Of a stretch of DNA of 32,840 bases, positions 20,412 to 29,744 are shown piece by piece. Each line of letters opens with the position of its first letter. Position 1 is the first letter of the stretch. Source of the stretch: Stentor coeruleus (lineage: Eukaryota; Ciliophora; Heterotrichea; Heterotrichida; Stentoridae); assembly GCA_001970955.1 (NCBI GenBank), contig MPUH01000829.1, positions 1 through 32,840 of the forward strand, in the 5' to 3' direction. The notes under the pieces are model-generated. The model was not told the origin of the DNA, ran no database searches, and saw only the letters and a list, made by a program, of their open reading frames with translations. The translations under genes were made by a program, and so were the position numbers.

Positions 20412-21158
20412 ATGAAAAACATTAGCAATCTTGAAGCCTTAGAAAAAGAAGAGCTCATCTATTTGGCAAGACTTGCTGAACAGACCGAAAGGTACCAAGA
20501 AATGATCGAATACGTCAAATCCTTTGTATCAAAGTCTGGGCAAGATTTATCAATAGAAGAACGTAACATCCTTTCTGTAGCTTATAAGAATTTTGTAGGC
20601 TCAAGAAGAACATCATGGAGGGTGTTAAATTCTATAGAGCAAAAAGAAGAGAGAAGAAGCAATCAAGCTAATAAAACTTCGGCACAGACTTACAAGGCTG
20701 AAGTTGAAGGTGAATTAGCCAAATATTGTAATGATATTCTTGGGCTTATAGATAGAGACTTGATTCCTAAAGCAGCAGGTTCTGAATCAAGAGTGTTTTA
20801 TCATAAGATGAAAGGTGATTATTTTAGATATGTTTCTGAGTTCGCTCAAGGGAATTTGAAAAGTAATGCAACGAATAATGCTGAAAATAGTTACACGGCA
20901 GCTTATGATTTGGCTAAAAATGAACTTCCCCCAACACATCCTACTAGACTTGGACTTGCCTTGAACTTTTCAGTGTTTTACTATGAGATTAGAGGGGAAC
21001 AAGATAGAGCTTGTGAAATGGCTAAGAGTGCTTTTGATGAAGCCATTCCTGAACTGGATAATATTTCTGAAGACAATTATAAGGATTCAACACTTATATT
21101 GCAGTTACTCAAGGATAATTTGACTTTATGGACTTCTGGAGAAGCTGATAGAGATTAA
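20412..21158 (+). CDS. 14-3-3 family phosphopeptide-binding protein
   Basis: A 248-aa protein, the usual family length, forming dimers that bind phosphoserine/threonine motifs in client proteins. Both family signatures are present: RNILSVAYKNFV at 51-62 and YKDSTLILQLLKDNLTLW at 223-240. The phosphate-binding pocket is intact: Lys59, Arg66, Arg139 and Tyr140. The client-backbone Asn185 is in LNFSVFYYEI. The C-terminal tail is short and acidic (SGEADRD). The chosen ATG gives the standard short N-terminus before helix 1; the nearby ATG at 20402 is in another frame and stops at once. It is a single uninterrupted reading frame. The orthology group within 14-3-3 cannot be set from sequence alone. 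Confidence 0.98.
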   Translation: MKNISNLEALEKEELIYLARLAEQTERYQEMIEYVKSFVSKSGQDLSIEERNILSVAYKNFVGSRRTSWRVLNSIEQKEERRSNQANKTSAQTYKAEVEGELAKYCNDILGLIDRDLIPKAAGSESRVFYHKMKGDYFRYVSEFAQGNLKSNATNNAENSYTAAYDLAKNELPPTHPTRLGLALNFSVFYYEIRGEQDRACEMAKSAFDEAIPELDNISEDNYKDSTLILQLLKDNLTLWTSGEADRD

Positions 21159-22131
21159 GTAGAAGATAATAGCTTATGGCCATGCGAAAATGAGGTAAGA
21201 TTTTTGGAATAAGTTTTATAATTTTAGGTTAAGTATTTAAAGTTTAGGCTATTTGGTGTTGTTGTTAGAATTTATACGGAAATGATACCTTTGATGGATA
21301 TTTTTTATTCTATAAATGCAAAATTAAACTACATATAAGCTTCATGGTAATTATATATCTTTTATATGACAAACCCTCATTTCTCCACAAGAATCGTTTA
21401 TTTTCACATAAAATATTCATATTCTTTTTACATAAAACTCAAAATCTTATTTTCCTTATCCTTTCCTATAACTCTCTTCATTTTCCTCTATATCTTATTT
21501 TCTTACTTTAAAAAAAAAAAATTTTATCAAATACTTACACAAAGCCTCATCTTCCTTACAAATTTTCATCAATCTTCTAATGATATATAAAAAATATAAA
21601 CATTAATTACATGTAAATTTAATATCTAACATGATTTGCCCTTTTAAAAAAATAAAACCTAAAAGCGAGTAATTTATTAAATCATTTTCGCTGAACTTAA
21701 CAGAATCATCTTAGAAAATGAACTGAGCAGTATCAAAATCTTTGAAAAAAACCCATTCATATAACGTTTTTACTTTATCTAAAACCTACTTATCAGCAAA
21801 ACATCAAAATCTTATTTTCATGAAAAAAAACTACATAAAATAATTCTAATAAATCTAAATCATAAGAAATCCCTTAAAAAAAAGCCAAATCTAAATTTCC
21901 AAATCAAAAATACCATAAACGAAAATATGATTTTAAACATAAAATCACACAAATTAATAACAATCTTTATCTAAACTAAATACATAAAAAGGCATACAAA
22001 AAATCTCACATCGCAAAAAAACCAAAAATCTTTATAAAACCAAACCTTTATTTTCAAAACCTTTATTATTTTTATAATTTAACACCCTAACACCCACTTC
22101 ATAAAACCCTATAATCTAATCTTATTCCTAA
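21159..22131. other. Convergent intergenic region between 14-3-3 and eS12
   Basis: Two halves of opposite composition. 21181-21300 has 27 G and 6 C on the plus strand (3' side of 14-3-3), while roughly 21770-22130 is C-rich and nearly G-free (3' side of the minus-strand eS12 gene). It contains the telomere-like motif at 22080-22095. The hydrophobic frame 21366-21590 lacks coding character and is not called. Confidence 0.5.
22080..22095 (+). repeat. Two perfect tandem units of TAACACCC (interstitial telomere-like motif)
   Basis: Bases 22080-22095 read TAACACCC twice, which is a permutation of CCCTAACA. From memory that is the heterotrich ciliate telomere unit; I could not check this. The motif is followed by ACTTC, and the 17-base string ACCCTAACACCCACTTC recurs exactly at 29644-29660. 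Confidence 0.6.
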
Positions 22132-22551
22132 TTAAGGACCTTGGTTAAGAGTATTACTCAAAACTTTCCAAGCCTGGGTTTCTTCATCTACAAATGAAAT
22201 TGCTACTGACGAACATTTGACAACATTTCTTGCGACACCCGCTGTATCAATTTTGCACATACCAGCCCATTCACCAAGCTGTAGTCTGTCTGTAACATTG
22301 ACCAATGGAACATGTTTTTCTGTGCATAGAGCTTTGATTAAGTTTTTATAGTCATTTAATTCACAATTGTCAGCTACAAAACATACTTTCGCATCACCTT
22401 TGTCAATGGCTCTGGCGACTTCATTTATACCTCTGAATAAACCATTGTGGTGAGAAGCTTTTTTGAGCACTTCACGAATTGCCTCGAAAATGGTCATTTC
22501 TGTACTTTCACCTGCTTCAACTTTGGTTTCTTCGTCTGCCATCCTTGCCAC
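22132..22551 (-). CDS. RPS12: Small-subunit ribosomal protein eS12
   Basis: A 139-aa protein of the 40S ribosomal subunit (L7Ae/L30e/S12e fold). Diagnostic segments are HHNGLFRGINEVARAIDKGDAKVC, read as HNGLFRGINEVARAI then KGDAKVCFVADNCE, and ALCTEKHVPLVNV, LGEWAGMCKID and ARNVVKCSSVAI. The length matches the family. Two in-frame ATGs lie three codons apart (22551 and 22542). The second would give the more usual MADEE start, so the true initiator may be 22542. The 5' flank on the coding strand is C-rich and G-poor, as for other active genes here. No intron is seen. It is presumably highly and constitutively expressed. Confidence 0.97.
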   Translation of the reverse strand: MARMADEETKVEAGESTEMTIFEAIREVLKKASHHNGLFRGINEVARAIDKGDAKVCFVADNCELNDYKNLIKALCTEKHVPLVNVTDRLQLGEWAGMCKIDTAGVARNVVKCSSVAISFVDEETQAWKVLSNTLNQGP

Positions 22552-23300
22552 TAATAAATATGGCTGAGTTTAGACTGTTAGAAGGGGTTTTTTGATTAGA
22601 AATTTTTATTAGGAGGATTCGGCTTTTTATAGAGCATTTATTGTTGAGAGAAGATAATTGTTAGAGAAAAAGATTAGAAGTTAGGATTAAGATGAGATTT
22701 ATGAATTAAAAAATGAAAAAAAAAAAAGAGAAAAGAGGCTTATCGGTTGGGATGATATGGAATGTTGATTTTATATTCGCATATCCCATTCAGAAAATAC
22801 TAAAAATATACACATCTCTAGAAAAATATTTAAAACAGATTAAATTTATCATAACTTTTATCCTTAATCATCTCAACAGTCAAACCTAAAAACTCATAAA
22901 AATCAATTAACCCATTCTTATAAGTATATCCACTTTATCAATTACATCTTTTAATTAAAATTTAATTGTAATATAATCTAATAACCTATATTATTTCCCA
23001 TATCTTCAACATGAATATCATTATTACAACTTTTATCATAAAGCAAGAAGGTATTTATAAATTCTATCTTCTTAATTTCATTTATTTGCTTCAGATTTCA
23101 CGATTTCAAGATTTTATAGTAAAATTAACCTATAATATGCTTATAAAAACTATGCTTTTGGGGAAAAAATTACAATAATTTTTATTGAAACTTTTCTATG
23201 AATATTTAAATGCAATCTTGAAGTTAATGTGTTTTTAAATATAGATAAATAAATGCTTAAAGACATTTAATGCTAATACGATAAAGCATTTTAATATATT
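22552..23300. other. Divergent intergenic region between eS12 and the PB1-Kelch gene
   Basis: Contains the promoters of both genes by position. The first 200 bases are G-rich on the plus strand (C-rich on the eS12 coding strand), with a purine tract near 22709-22740. No gene or RNA seen. Confidence 0.5.
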
Positions 23301-24374
23301 ATGAATTCTACAATGGAAGACAAAAAGCTAAAGATTTTATGTACAGGACGCAAAGGAATCCTTTTACCTAACTATCCTAAATCGTTTCCAGATTTGAACA
23401 CCATTATACTAACATATTTAAAAGCTACATCAGCTGATTTTATCATATCATTCAAAGATCAAGACGGTGACGAATGCGAGGTAATCGACCAAGAAACCTA
23501 CGAAGCAGCAATAAACGAATTTTCCAGCAAAATAGTCCTAAAGCTCGTGAAAAAAGAGCTTCTCGTCCCAGCCCTTTCCTACTCGAACTCGACAATGCAA
23601 AACAAATTCCAATTAAAATTTTTCAAAAAACGCAGTCGGATTATGGTGCTTTTCGATATCGAGTCTGAAAACCTCGAATACATAAAGCTTCCTAGAGGTA
23701 TTCTCTTCAAAGAATACGCCGCTTGGGTCGATTTACCAACTGGAGAAATTCTCTACTGCGGTGGTGGTCATCCTATCTCATCAGATGAGGCTTATATTAT
23801 AAACCCATATACAAGAACATATAAAAAACTTCCAAATATGCAATATACAAGACATTCACATGGAATCGCATATTCAAATGGAGCTGTTTATGTATTTGGG
23901 GGTATTCAGAATATGTTGTTTTATGGGACTATGACAAGAAAATGTGAAAGATATGTCATTGAAGATGATTATTGGGAAGAAATCCCTGATTTAGACTCAC
24001 CAAGAGGAGATGTTGCAGCAACTTTAAGAGGTGATGATATATTGTTACTTGGAAAAGGCAGTAATAGTATAGTTCAATACAATTCTAATGAAATTAATAT
24101 TGACCTAGGAGAAGATTGTGGAGCTTCAATGATTGCTGATAAGAATTTTGTTTATGCCTTTCATGGGCAGTATATAAAAATTTGTGATGTGACTCAGAGG
24201 AAAGTTGTCGAAAAAATCAACCTTCCTGGAAGCAAAAGTTGGTGGAGCCATACACCACCTATGTGGTATGGAGATTGCGTTTATTTAATATGGTGGGAAG
24301 ACCATGGGTGGATTTGTAAGTTTAACTCGAAAACGAAGGAATTCACAAAAGTAGTTTCAATGAAAAAAGATTAA
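23301..24374 (+). CDS. PB1-like domain plus Kelch-repeat protein
   Basis: A 357-aa protein. Residues 9-84 resemble a PB1 domain: the end has the acidic OPCA-type motif FKDQDGDECEVIDQETYEAA (51-70) followed by a final beta strand (KIVLKLV). PB1 domains pair with other PB1 domains. From about 140 to 345 there are Kelch-type blades with paired glycines and Tyr/Trp spacing: LYCGGGHP (151-158), RHSHGIAYSNGAVYVFGG (184-201), PRGDVAATLRGDDILLLG (234-251) and a Trp-rich final blade (SWWSHTPPMWYGDCVYLIWW). Kelch propellers bind proteins. The product is therefore likely a cytosolic adaptor. There is no BTB or F-box domain, so a ubiquitin-ligase role is not supported. The start is Met1 or Met5. Confidence 0.82.
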   Translation: MNSTMEDKKLKILCTGRKGILLPNYPKSFPDLNTIILTYLKATSADFIISFKDQDGDECEVIDQETYEAAINEFSSKIVLKLVKKELLVPALSYSNSTMQNKFQLKFFKKRSRIMVLFDIESENLEYIKLPRGILFKEYAAWVDLPTGEILYCGGGHPISSDEAYIINPYTRTYKKLPNMQYTRHSHGIAYSNGAVYVFGGIQNMLFYGTMTRKCERYVIEDDYWEEIPDLDSPRGDVAATLRGDDILLLGKGSNSIVQYNSNEINIDLGEDCGASMIADKNFVYAFHGQYIKICDVTQRKVVEKINLPGSKSWWSHTPPMWYGDCVYLIWWEDHGWICKFNSKTKEFTKVVSMKKD

Positions 24375-24530
24375 GTTAGACTAGTAAAAAATTTTAGAAG
24401 AGAGTTTTGAGGTTTGGATTTTTGTGATGATTATGTGTAGGAGGTTTTATATGATAAAAGCTTAATCTTTATATTCATTAACCTATAAAAAAAGCAAAAT
24501 TCCACCTTGCAGTTATAAAAATCAGTCTTG

Positions 24531-24643
24531 TATTTCTTATGTCAAAGAAAAATATTTATTTAAATGTCACGAAAGGACTACCACGGNTATTTCTTATGTC
24601 AAAGAAAAATATTTATTTAAATGTCACGAAAGGACTACCACGG
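24531..24643. repeat. Exact 56-base direct duplication around N at 24587 (assembly join)
   Basis: 24531-24586 and 24588-24643 are identical and separated only by N. The duplicated segment includes the start codon of the following gene (ATG 24564 and 24621). Only the second copy runs on into the coding sequence. One copy is almost certainly artificial. Confidence 0.93.
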
Positions 24644-25319
24644 TTCAGGGATTAAAAAATCAGCAAGTCGATTCGGTCATGTCAAACGATACAACACAGG
24701 TTTAGATCCTACAGGAGGGTATATTGAGTTCATAAAAAAAGACGTGATACAAAATATCGACCTTCATCGAGATACTGTAAAAAGAGTTGATGATTTAGAG
24801 TCAATAAAAAACCGAATTCCAGTTGGATGTACTAAAAAATTATTTATTCCTCGTCAAGTTTCAGCTCCAATTTCTTATCAAATAACGACTGATCATATCT
24901 CTTTTCAAGTTCCAACTTATACATCTCAAGGACCCCCTCCTGTTCCTAAATATACAAAATCAAGTGTTTCTAAACAAGGTTGGATAGCTCCAAGAGCTAA
25001 ATATTCTATGTCTAACTGCACAAGTACTGGGTATAATATTATAAATTGTCAAGATAACCCATATGCTGTTGTTAGAGTACCTACAAATACTAGTGCTGGA
25101 AGGTCTAAAGGGATAACTAATTTTTCAGATCTAAATCGCCCATATAACCCGAATTTCAATAAAGAGTTCGCTAGAGTTTATAGTGAGGACCCGAAAGCGT
25201 TCAATAGAAAAACAGGGATTTTTTCTCATATGTATGACGCAGCAGCAAGACACGGCTACATGACAATGCCATTTGAAAAAGGTCAAGAAAACAACAGCAA
25301 ACCAGCTTTTAAATGCTAA
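24621..25319 (+). CDS. Conserved-looking protein of unknown function, 232 aa
   Basis: An uninterrupted frame with no recognised domain. It is basic at the N-terminus (MSRKDYHGSGIKKSASRFGH) and has a Pro/Ser/Thr-rich middle (YTSQGPPPVPKYTKSS). The C-terminal block at about 168-218 looks most conserved in character: FSDLNRPYNPNFNKEFARVY then KAFNRKTGIFSHMYDAAARHG. No transmembrane span or signal peptide. The composition suggests an extended filament- or microtubule-associated protein, but this is a guess. The start is fixed by the second copy of the assembly duplication. It lies 92 bases upstream of a coiled-coil gene on the same strand. Confidence 0.75.
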   Translation: MSRKDYHGSGIKKSASRFGHVKRYNTGLDPTGGYIEFIKKDVIQNIDLHRDTVKRVDDLESIKNRIPVGCTKKLFIPRQVSAPISYQITTDHISFQVPTYTSQGPPPVPKYTKSSVSKQGWIAPRAKYSMSNCTSTGYNIINCQDNPYAVVRVPTNTSAGRSKGITNFSDLNRPYNPNFNKEFARVYSEDPKAFNRKTGIFSHMYDAAARHGYMTMPFEKGQENNSKPAFKC

Positions 25320-25411
25320 CCCCTAACTAACTTATTTTCATACCCTCCTTCATCAAAACAGTTAATTTTCTGTCAATTTATATTCAAAGTTTTAAGAATG
25401 GTATAATTTTA

Positions 25412-26572
25412 ATGCAAGAAATGTCAGGGTCTAATTGCAATGACAACAAAATCAATATCCTAAATGGAGCTTCTAAACTCAGCATTGGGGAAATGGACAT
25501 TAACGCTTTAAAAACCAGAATAGACGATTTAAAAGCAACCCTAGTTTTAAACAAACAAATAGTTCATAACCTTGTATTTCCAAAACAAAACGACTCTTCA
25601 GAAGAAACAGTCTCAGAATCAGGAGGGGTCTCAAAAACCATTGAAAAGCTTATGACAGAAAACCACAGTCTTGAAGAAAATATTGAAAAAATCATCGAAG
25701 AACGAAATGAGCTCCAAACAAAAACCCTTCTCAATGAACAAATATACAATGAATGGGCCCATAGACATAATGAAATATCTACTGATTTTCAAGATCAAAT
25801 CTCTGAATTACACTTCCAAAACGAAAGAAAAAATAAAGTTCTCACTGACCTGCAAAAACTTAATAACATACTAAAAATCCAAGCTGATATAGCAAATAAA
25901 TCAAAATCTACTATACAAGTAACACCTACACTTGATATATTAAAACTACACAGCAAAATAGAAGATATAAGAGAGTTAACATTAGAAAAAGCTCGTGAAA
26001 TATATTTATTTAATGCACATAAAAAACAATTAGAAGAACTTAAAGAAAATCTGACAAAAGGGATTATAATAATACAAGCTTTAAATATAAACCCAAATAA
26101 CAGGAAAATCAATGCGGATAAGAATTTGAAATTAGAATCATTTAGCTATATGGAAGAAAAGTATAAAAATAAACAAGAATTGAAAGAGATTAAAAAAGAT
26201 TTTAAAAAAATATGCTTTACTGAGAAAATATATGAGTCTGATGATATGGAAGATGAAATATTTAAACTGAAGGAAGATTTTGATATAAAAAGTAAAAAGC
26301 TTCAGAAGATTTCTCAGGAAAATCTAAAACAACATATTGTGAATAGTAAGTTGGTGATAGAAAATCAGAAGGTTTTGGATAAGATTGAATATATGAATAG
26401 ATGTTTTTTTAATGGAGATGTTACGACTGAGATTAAAAAGGAATATGAAAATTCATTGTGTTATAGGATAAAGAAAAATGAACTTGATAGTATTAGTGAA
26501 GTTGAAGTTAATCATTCGAATTTTTATGAAAGTTCGCAATCGTCGAGGTTGTTGTCTGAGATAAGTGATTAA
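25412..26572 (+). CDS. Coiled-coil protein, 386 aa
   Basis: Rich in Lys, Glu, Leu and Ile, with long heptad-like stretches at about 27-50, 70-160 (KLMTENHSLEENIEKIIEER, LHFQNERKNKVLTDLQKLN) and 185-345. A short Ser-rich tail follows (ESSQSSRLLSEISD). No catalytic or membrane motif. Likely a cytoskeletal, basal-body or cortical structural component, inferred from composition only. Base use changes along the gene: the 5' half is C-rich and the 3' half (after about 26100) is G-rich and C-poor on the coding strand, which continues into the 3' flank. Confidence 0.75.
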   Translation: MQEMSGSNCNDNKINILNGASKLSIGEMDINALKTRIDDLKATLVLNKQIVHNLVFPKQNDSSEETVSESGGVSKTIEKLMTENHSLEENIEKIIEERNELQTKTLLNEQIYNEWAHRHNEISTDFQDQISELHFQNERKNKVLTDLQKLNNILKIQADIANKSKSTIQVTPTLDILKLHSKIEDIRELTLEKAREIYLFNAHKKQLEELKENLTKGIIIIQALNINPNNRKINADKNLKLESFSYMEEKYKNKQELKEIKKDFKKICFTEKIYESDDMEDEIFKLKEDFDIKSKKLQKISQENLKQHIVNSKLVIENQKVLDKIEYMNRCFFNGDVTTEIKKEYENSLCYRIKKNELDSISEVEVNHSNFYESSQSSRLLSEISD

Positions 26573-27110
26573 TTATTAAGATTTTTTTTTGTGTGGGTAA
26601 ATATGCATATGTATTAAAAATAAAGGAGATTATGTAGAATATCATTATAGAAATAACTTTTTTATTAGAGAAATATTTGAGGATTTAACTTGAGGTATAT
26701 TTATATTGTGATAGAGGTTTATTTTTAATGTTTTTTATATTGTGATAGAGGCTTATTTTTAATGTGTTAGCGATTGTATGACTTTTTTTTTAATTTATTT
26801 CTTATTAGGAGCAGTTTTTGTTAGTTAAAAATTTTATTATGAATATGATTAGAAAACAATTGTATGTACTTTTTTGCTATATGTATTTTGGTATATATAA
26901 TATTTATTGTATGTAATATTATAGTGTATAATTTTGTAGTGCTAAATAATTACTAAGCAAACATGATCATAAATTAACTACATTCAAATTTTACATGATT
27001 ATCATTTATCAAATCTCCAATATTTTTCCTTATAATCAATAACCCCATCTCTATAACTTCATGACAAATTTAAACCCCAAAAATCTAAGCATTCGATTTT
27101 TTATATAAAA
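26573..27110. other. Intergenic DNA between the two coiled-coil genes
   Basis: About 540 bases, G/T-rich near the upstream gene and C/A-rich in the last 150 bases before the next ATG. It contains the tandem repeat at 26702-26764. No gene. Confidence 0.5.
26702..26764. repeat. Two-copy tandem repeat, unit 34 bases
   Basis: TATATTGTGATAGAGGTTTA followed by TTTTTAATG at 26702 recurs at 26736 with one T-to-C change. It lies in the 3' flank of the upstream coiled-coil gene. Confidence 0.8.
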
Positions 27111-29195
27111 ATGGCCGAAGAACTGTTTAAAGACGAGATAAAATTTCCTGAGGACCTCGATTCAATGCTTAGTATGACTATCCAATACGATAAGCTCCAA
27201 AGCATAATGCGGTTCATGGTCGATCTTCTTAAAAGACACGAACAAGGTTTAAGAATGGCATTTAATAAACAAAACATAATCGCCCCTGAGATCATAACCC
27301 TACATTCCTTTAAAGAAAGCATGGAACTCCGTCTTTTAAACATAGAAAAAAGCGCTAATAAAACTTCAAATAAGCTAGAAGAAGTCAAAAATAGCTTAGA
27401 AAGCCGTGGGGATACTGTTGAGACTTTAAAATATCTATTAAACATGATAACTGGTCATGATTCACAAGTTCTCTATTATAAAAAAACGATACAAGAGCTT
27501 TTAAATGAAAAAACAGCTCAGGATATAAGAATTAGGAGTATTGAAGATACTTTAAAAGATATTAGTTTAAATGAGGATCGAAAACATAGTCTGAGGACTG
27601 TTATTTCAGGGAAAAATATTGAAAAATATATAAGTGAGGATGATAAAGCTCAGACTGATAAGAATTTTCATAGTCCATTAGATGAAAGCGATAAAAAATC
27701 ACAAACTTTTAATATCCCATCAAGAAAGTATAAAGCTAAGAAGAAGAATTTAGCAAGTTTAGAGATTCCTGATGATTCTAAGTTGGATGAGTTATCACAG
27801 AACCCTCCAGAGAAAAATATTCAAGAAATCTCCCTTTTATCCAAAACCTTCAACCCAGAAAAAGGAACTGATATACCATCACCTTCTATAAATCCTATTT
27901 CTGAAGAAAAACCTACTTTTTCTTTAACAGCACCTAATATCCCTGCGCATTTACAAGAAATTTTTTCTAGGATCCACAACATAGAAAAAGCTCTTGAATC
28001 TCCTCGTGAAAACACAGAAATTAAAACTAGGATCGGGAAACTAGAAAACATGTATAAATTTATCGAAGGGGTTTTAGATACTTGTGAACCTATGGCTATA
28101 AGAAATAAAGATGATATTATGAGGATTGTTAGAAATACTAAGAAATTAGAAACAGAAATGGCTAATAAATTAAATACTGAAGATTTTGATGCTATAAAGA
28201 ATTTAGTTATTGCTATTGCTAGTGGATCACTTAAAGATGATCCAATATCTTTGATACCAATAAGGGAGATTAATATGATTAGAATGTTGGAGAAAAAAGT
28301 TACTGGAATTGAACTTGCAGTTTCTGATGTGGTTAAGATATACCCAGAAAACTTAGAAGAGATCATACTGAAACTGCGACGTATCGAGCAAAAACTTGAA
28401 GGCAAAGTATCGTACCCCGACCTAGATGATCTTAAAAAAAATATAGACGAATTAAAAGACAAACATCGACAACTCTTCAGCTCAGTCTCAAGCAAAGAAA
28501 AAACCCAAGTGCCTCAAGGTAACAAATCCATTGAAAACATGATGTTTTCTGCTTTAAACCGAAGAATCTCTTTATTTGAAGAACATCTTCGGAACCTAAA
28601 AATCCCATCAGGAATCGACTTCACACAAATATGGGCAGAAATTTGTAAAATCTCAGACTATTTTCAAACTATTAACACAATCATAGATGATCATAAAAAT
28701 CAAGACATTCTTCAATTAAATACATTAAATTCCAAATTGGACTTTAAAGCTGATATTGAACAATTTAAAATATTAGATGATAAAATCAATAAAAAAACTC
28801 AAGAAATACTTGATAAACTTATAGTTAATTATGCTGATAAAACTGATGTGAGAAAAGGAATGAAATATTTGGAAAACTTGATAAGAAATTATGATTGGGG
28901 GAATTTAAAACCTGAAGGTAATGATGCTATGTTAGCTAGAAAACCTTTAGGAGGATGGTCTTGTGGTTCTTGTGATAAAAAACTTGAAATGCTTACTGGG
29001 AAAGTTGCTGAACATTCTCCTTGGAGGAAGCTTCCGTTAAGGTTTTTATAGGAAAAAATACTTAAAGCTGGCCCAGGGTTTTCAAAAATGCTTATGACGA
29101 TGCAGTTGGATGGGCTAAAGTTGAAAGGTGAAACAGATGATATTACTTTCCCTTCTTTGAGAAATACAGATAGAAGCGTCACTCCACAGCCTTAG
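27111..29195 (+). CDS. Coiled-coil protein with C-terminal CxxC/GxGFSxML segment, interrupted by TAG
   Basis: The open frame 27111-29051 encodes 646 aa. The N-terminal 130 residues or so are helical (LDSMLSMTIQYDKLQSIMRF). A Lys/Ser-rich disordered segment follows (170-260), then coiled coil (280-600). It ends with GGWSCGSCDKKLEMLTGKV and WRKLPLR just before an in-frame TAG at 29049-29051. The same frame remains open for 47 further codons to TAG 29193-29195, encoding EKILKAGPGFSKMLMTMQLD and more. That extension has coding character and no start of its own, so I regard it as the true C-terminus. A 16-base GT-AG candidate intron (29036-29051) would break the frame. A 48-base one (29004-29051) keeps it but would remove the WRKLP segment. 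The alternatives are a nonsense allele, a sequence error or readthrough. Confidence 0.75.
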
Positions 29196-29744
29196 TATGT
29201 ATAATTTTATAATGAATGCTTTTTTGTATGTTTTTGCGTGAAAATTAGATGTGAATGTTCATAGAAATATTATTGAGACTAATTATAGGATGTTTTTTTG
29301 TAGATTTTAAGGACTTTTTGCGAATTTATAGGATCTTTTTGCATTTCGTAGGGTTTTGTGTATGATTTGCAAGATACCGAGCTTACAATTTTAAATTAAA
29401 TATTCTGGGTTTATACTTTTATATAAAATACTACAAATTACTATGCTTAACAAATACAAAAAATGATCAAAAATCTGCAAGTCTCTTATACAAATAAACT
29501 CCATCAAATTCTTCCAATCCAAAACCCTAAAAGCGTAATCTTAACCTCATCCTAAAAAACTTCTAATCCCTTCGAAACTGCCTAAAATCAATAAAACCAC
29601 AAACCCAAACTAAAATCCTGGCAACTTTATCATAAAAGCCTAAACCCTAACACCCACTTCGCCAAAAAAACTCAAAATTTTCCACCAAACTCGTATAAGA
29701 TTATTTCCTTATGTAACAATTCATCAAATATGTCATAAAAATTA
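29196..29744. other. 5' flank of the fructose-1,6-bisphosphatase gene
   Basis: The first 170 bases are G/T-rich (3' side of the coiled-coil gene). 29581-29700 then has 36 C and 6 G on the coding strand. It contains AAACCCTAA at 29642-29650 inside the telomere-like 17-mer shared with 22084-22100. Confidence 0.5.

Noticed and set aside
27821..28495. Long minus-strand frame of 224 codons
   Set aside because: It is antisense to the coiled-coil gene. The Ser/Ile/Phe-rich translation is the usual mirror of a Lys/Glu/Asp-rich coding strand.
29036..29051. 16-base GT-AG intron removing the TAG in the coiled-coil gene
   Set aside because: Its removal shifts the frame and gives an early stop, whereas the frame that is plainly coding downstream is the unspliced one. 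Not fully excluded if a neighbouring base is missing.
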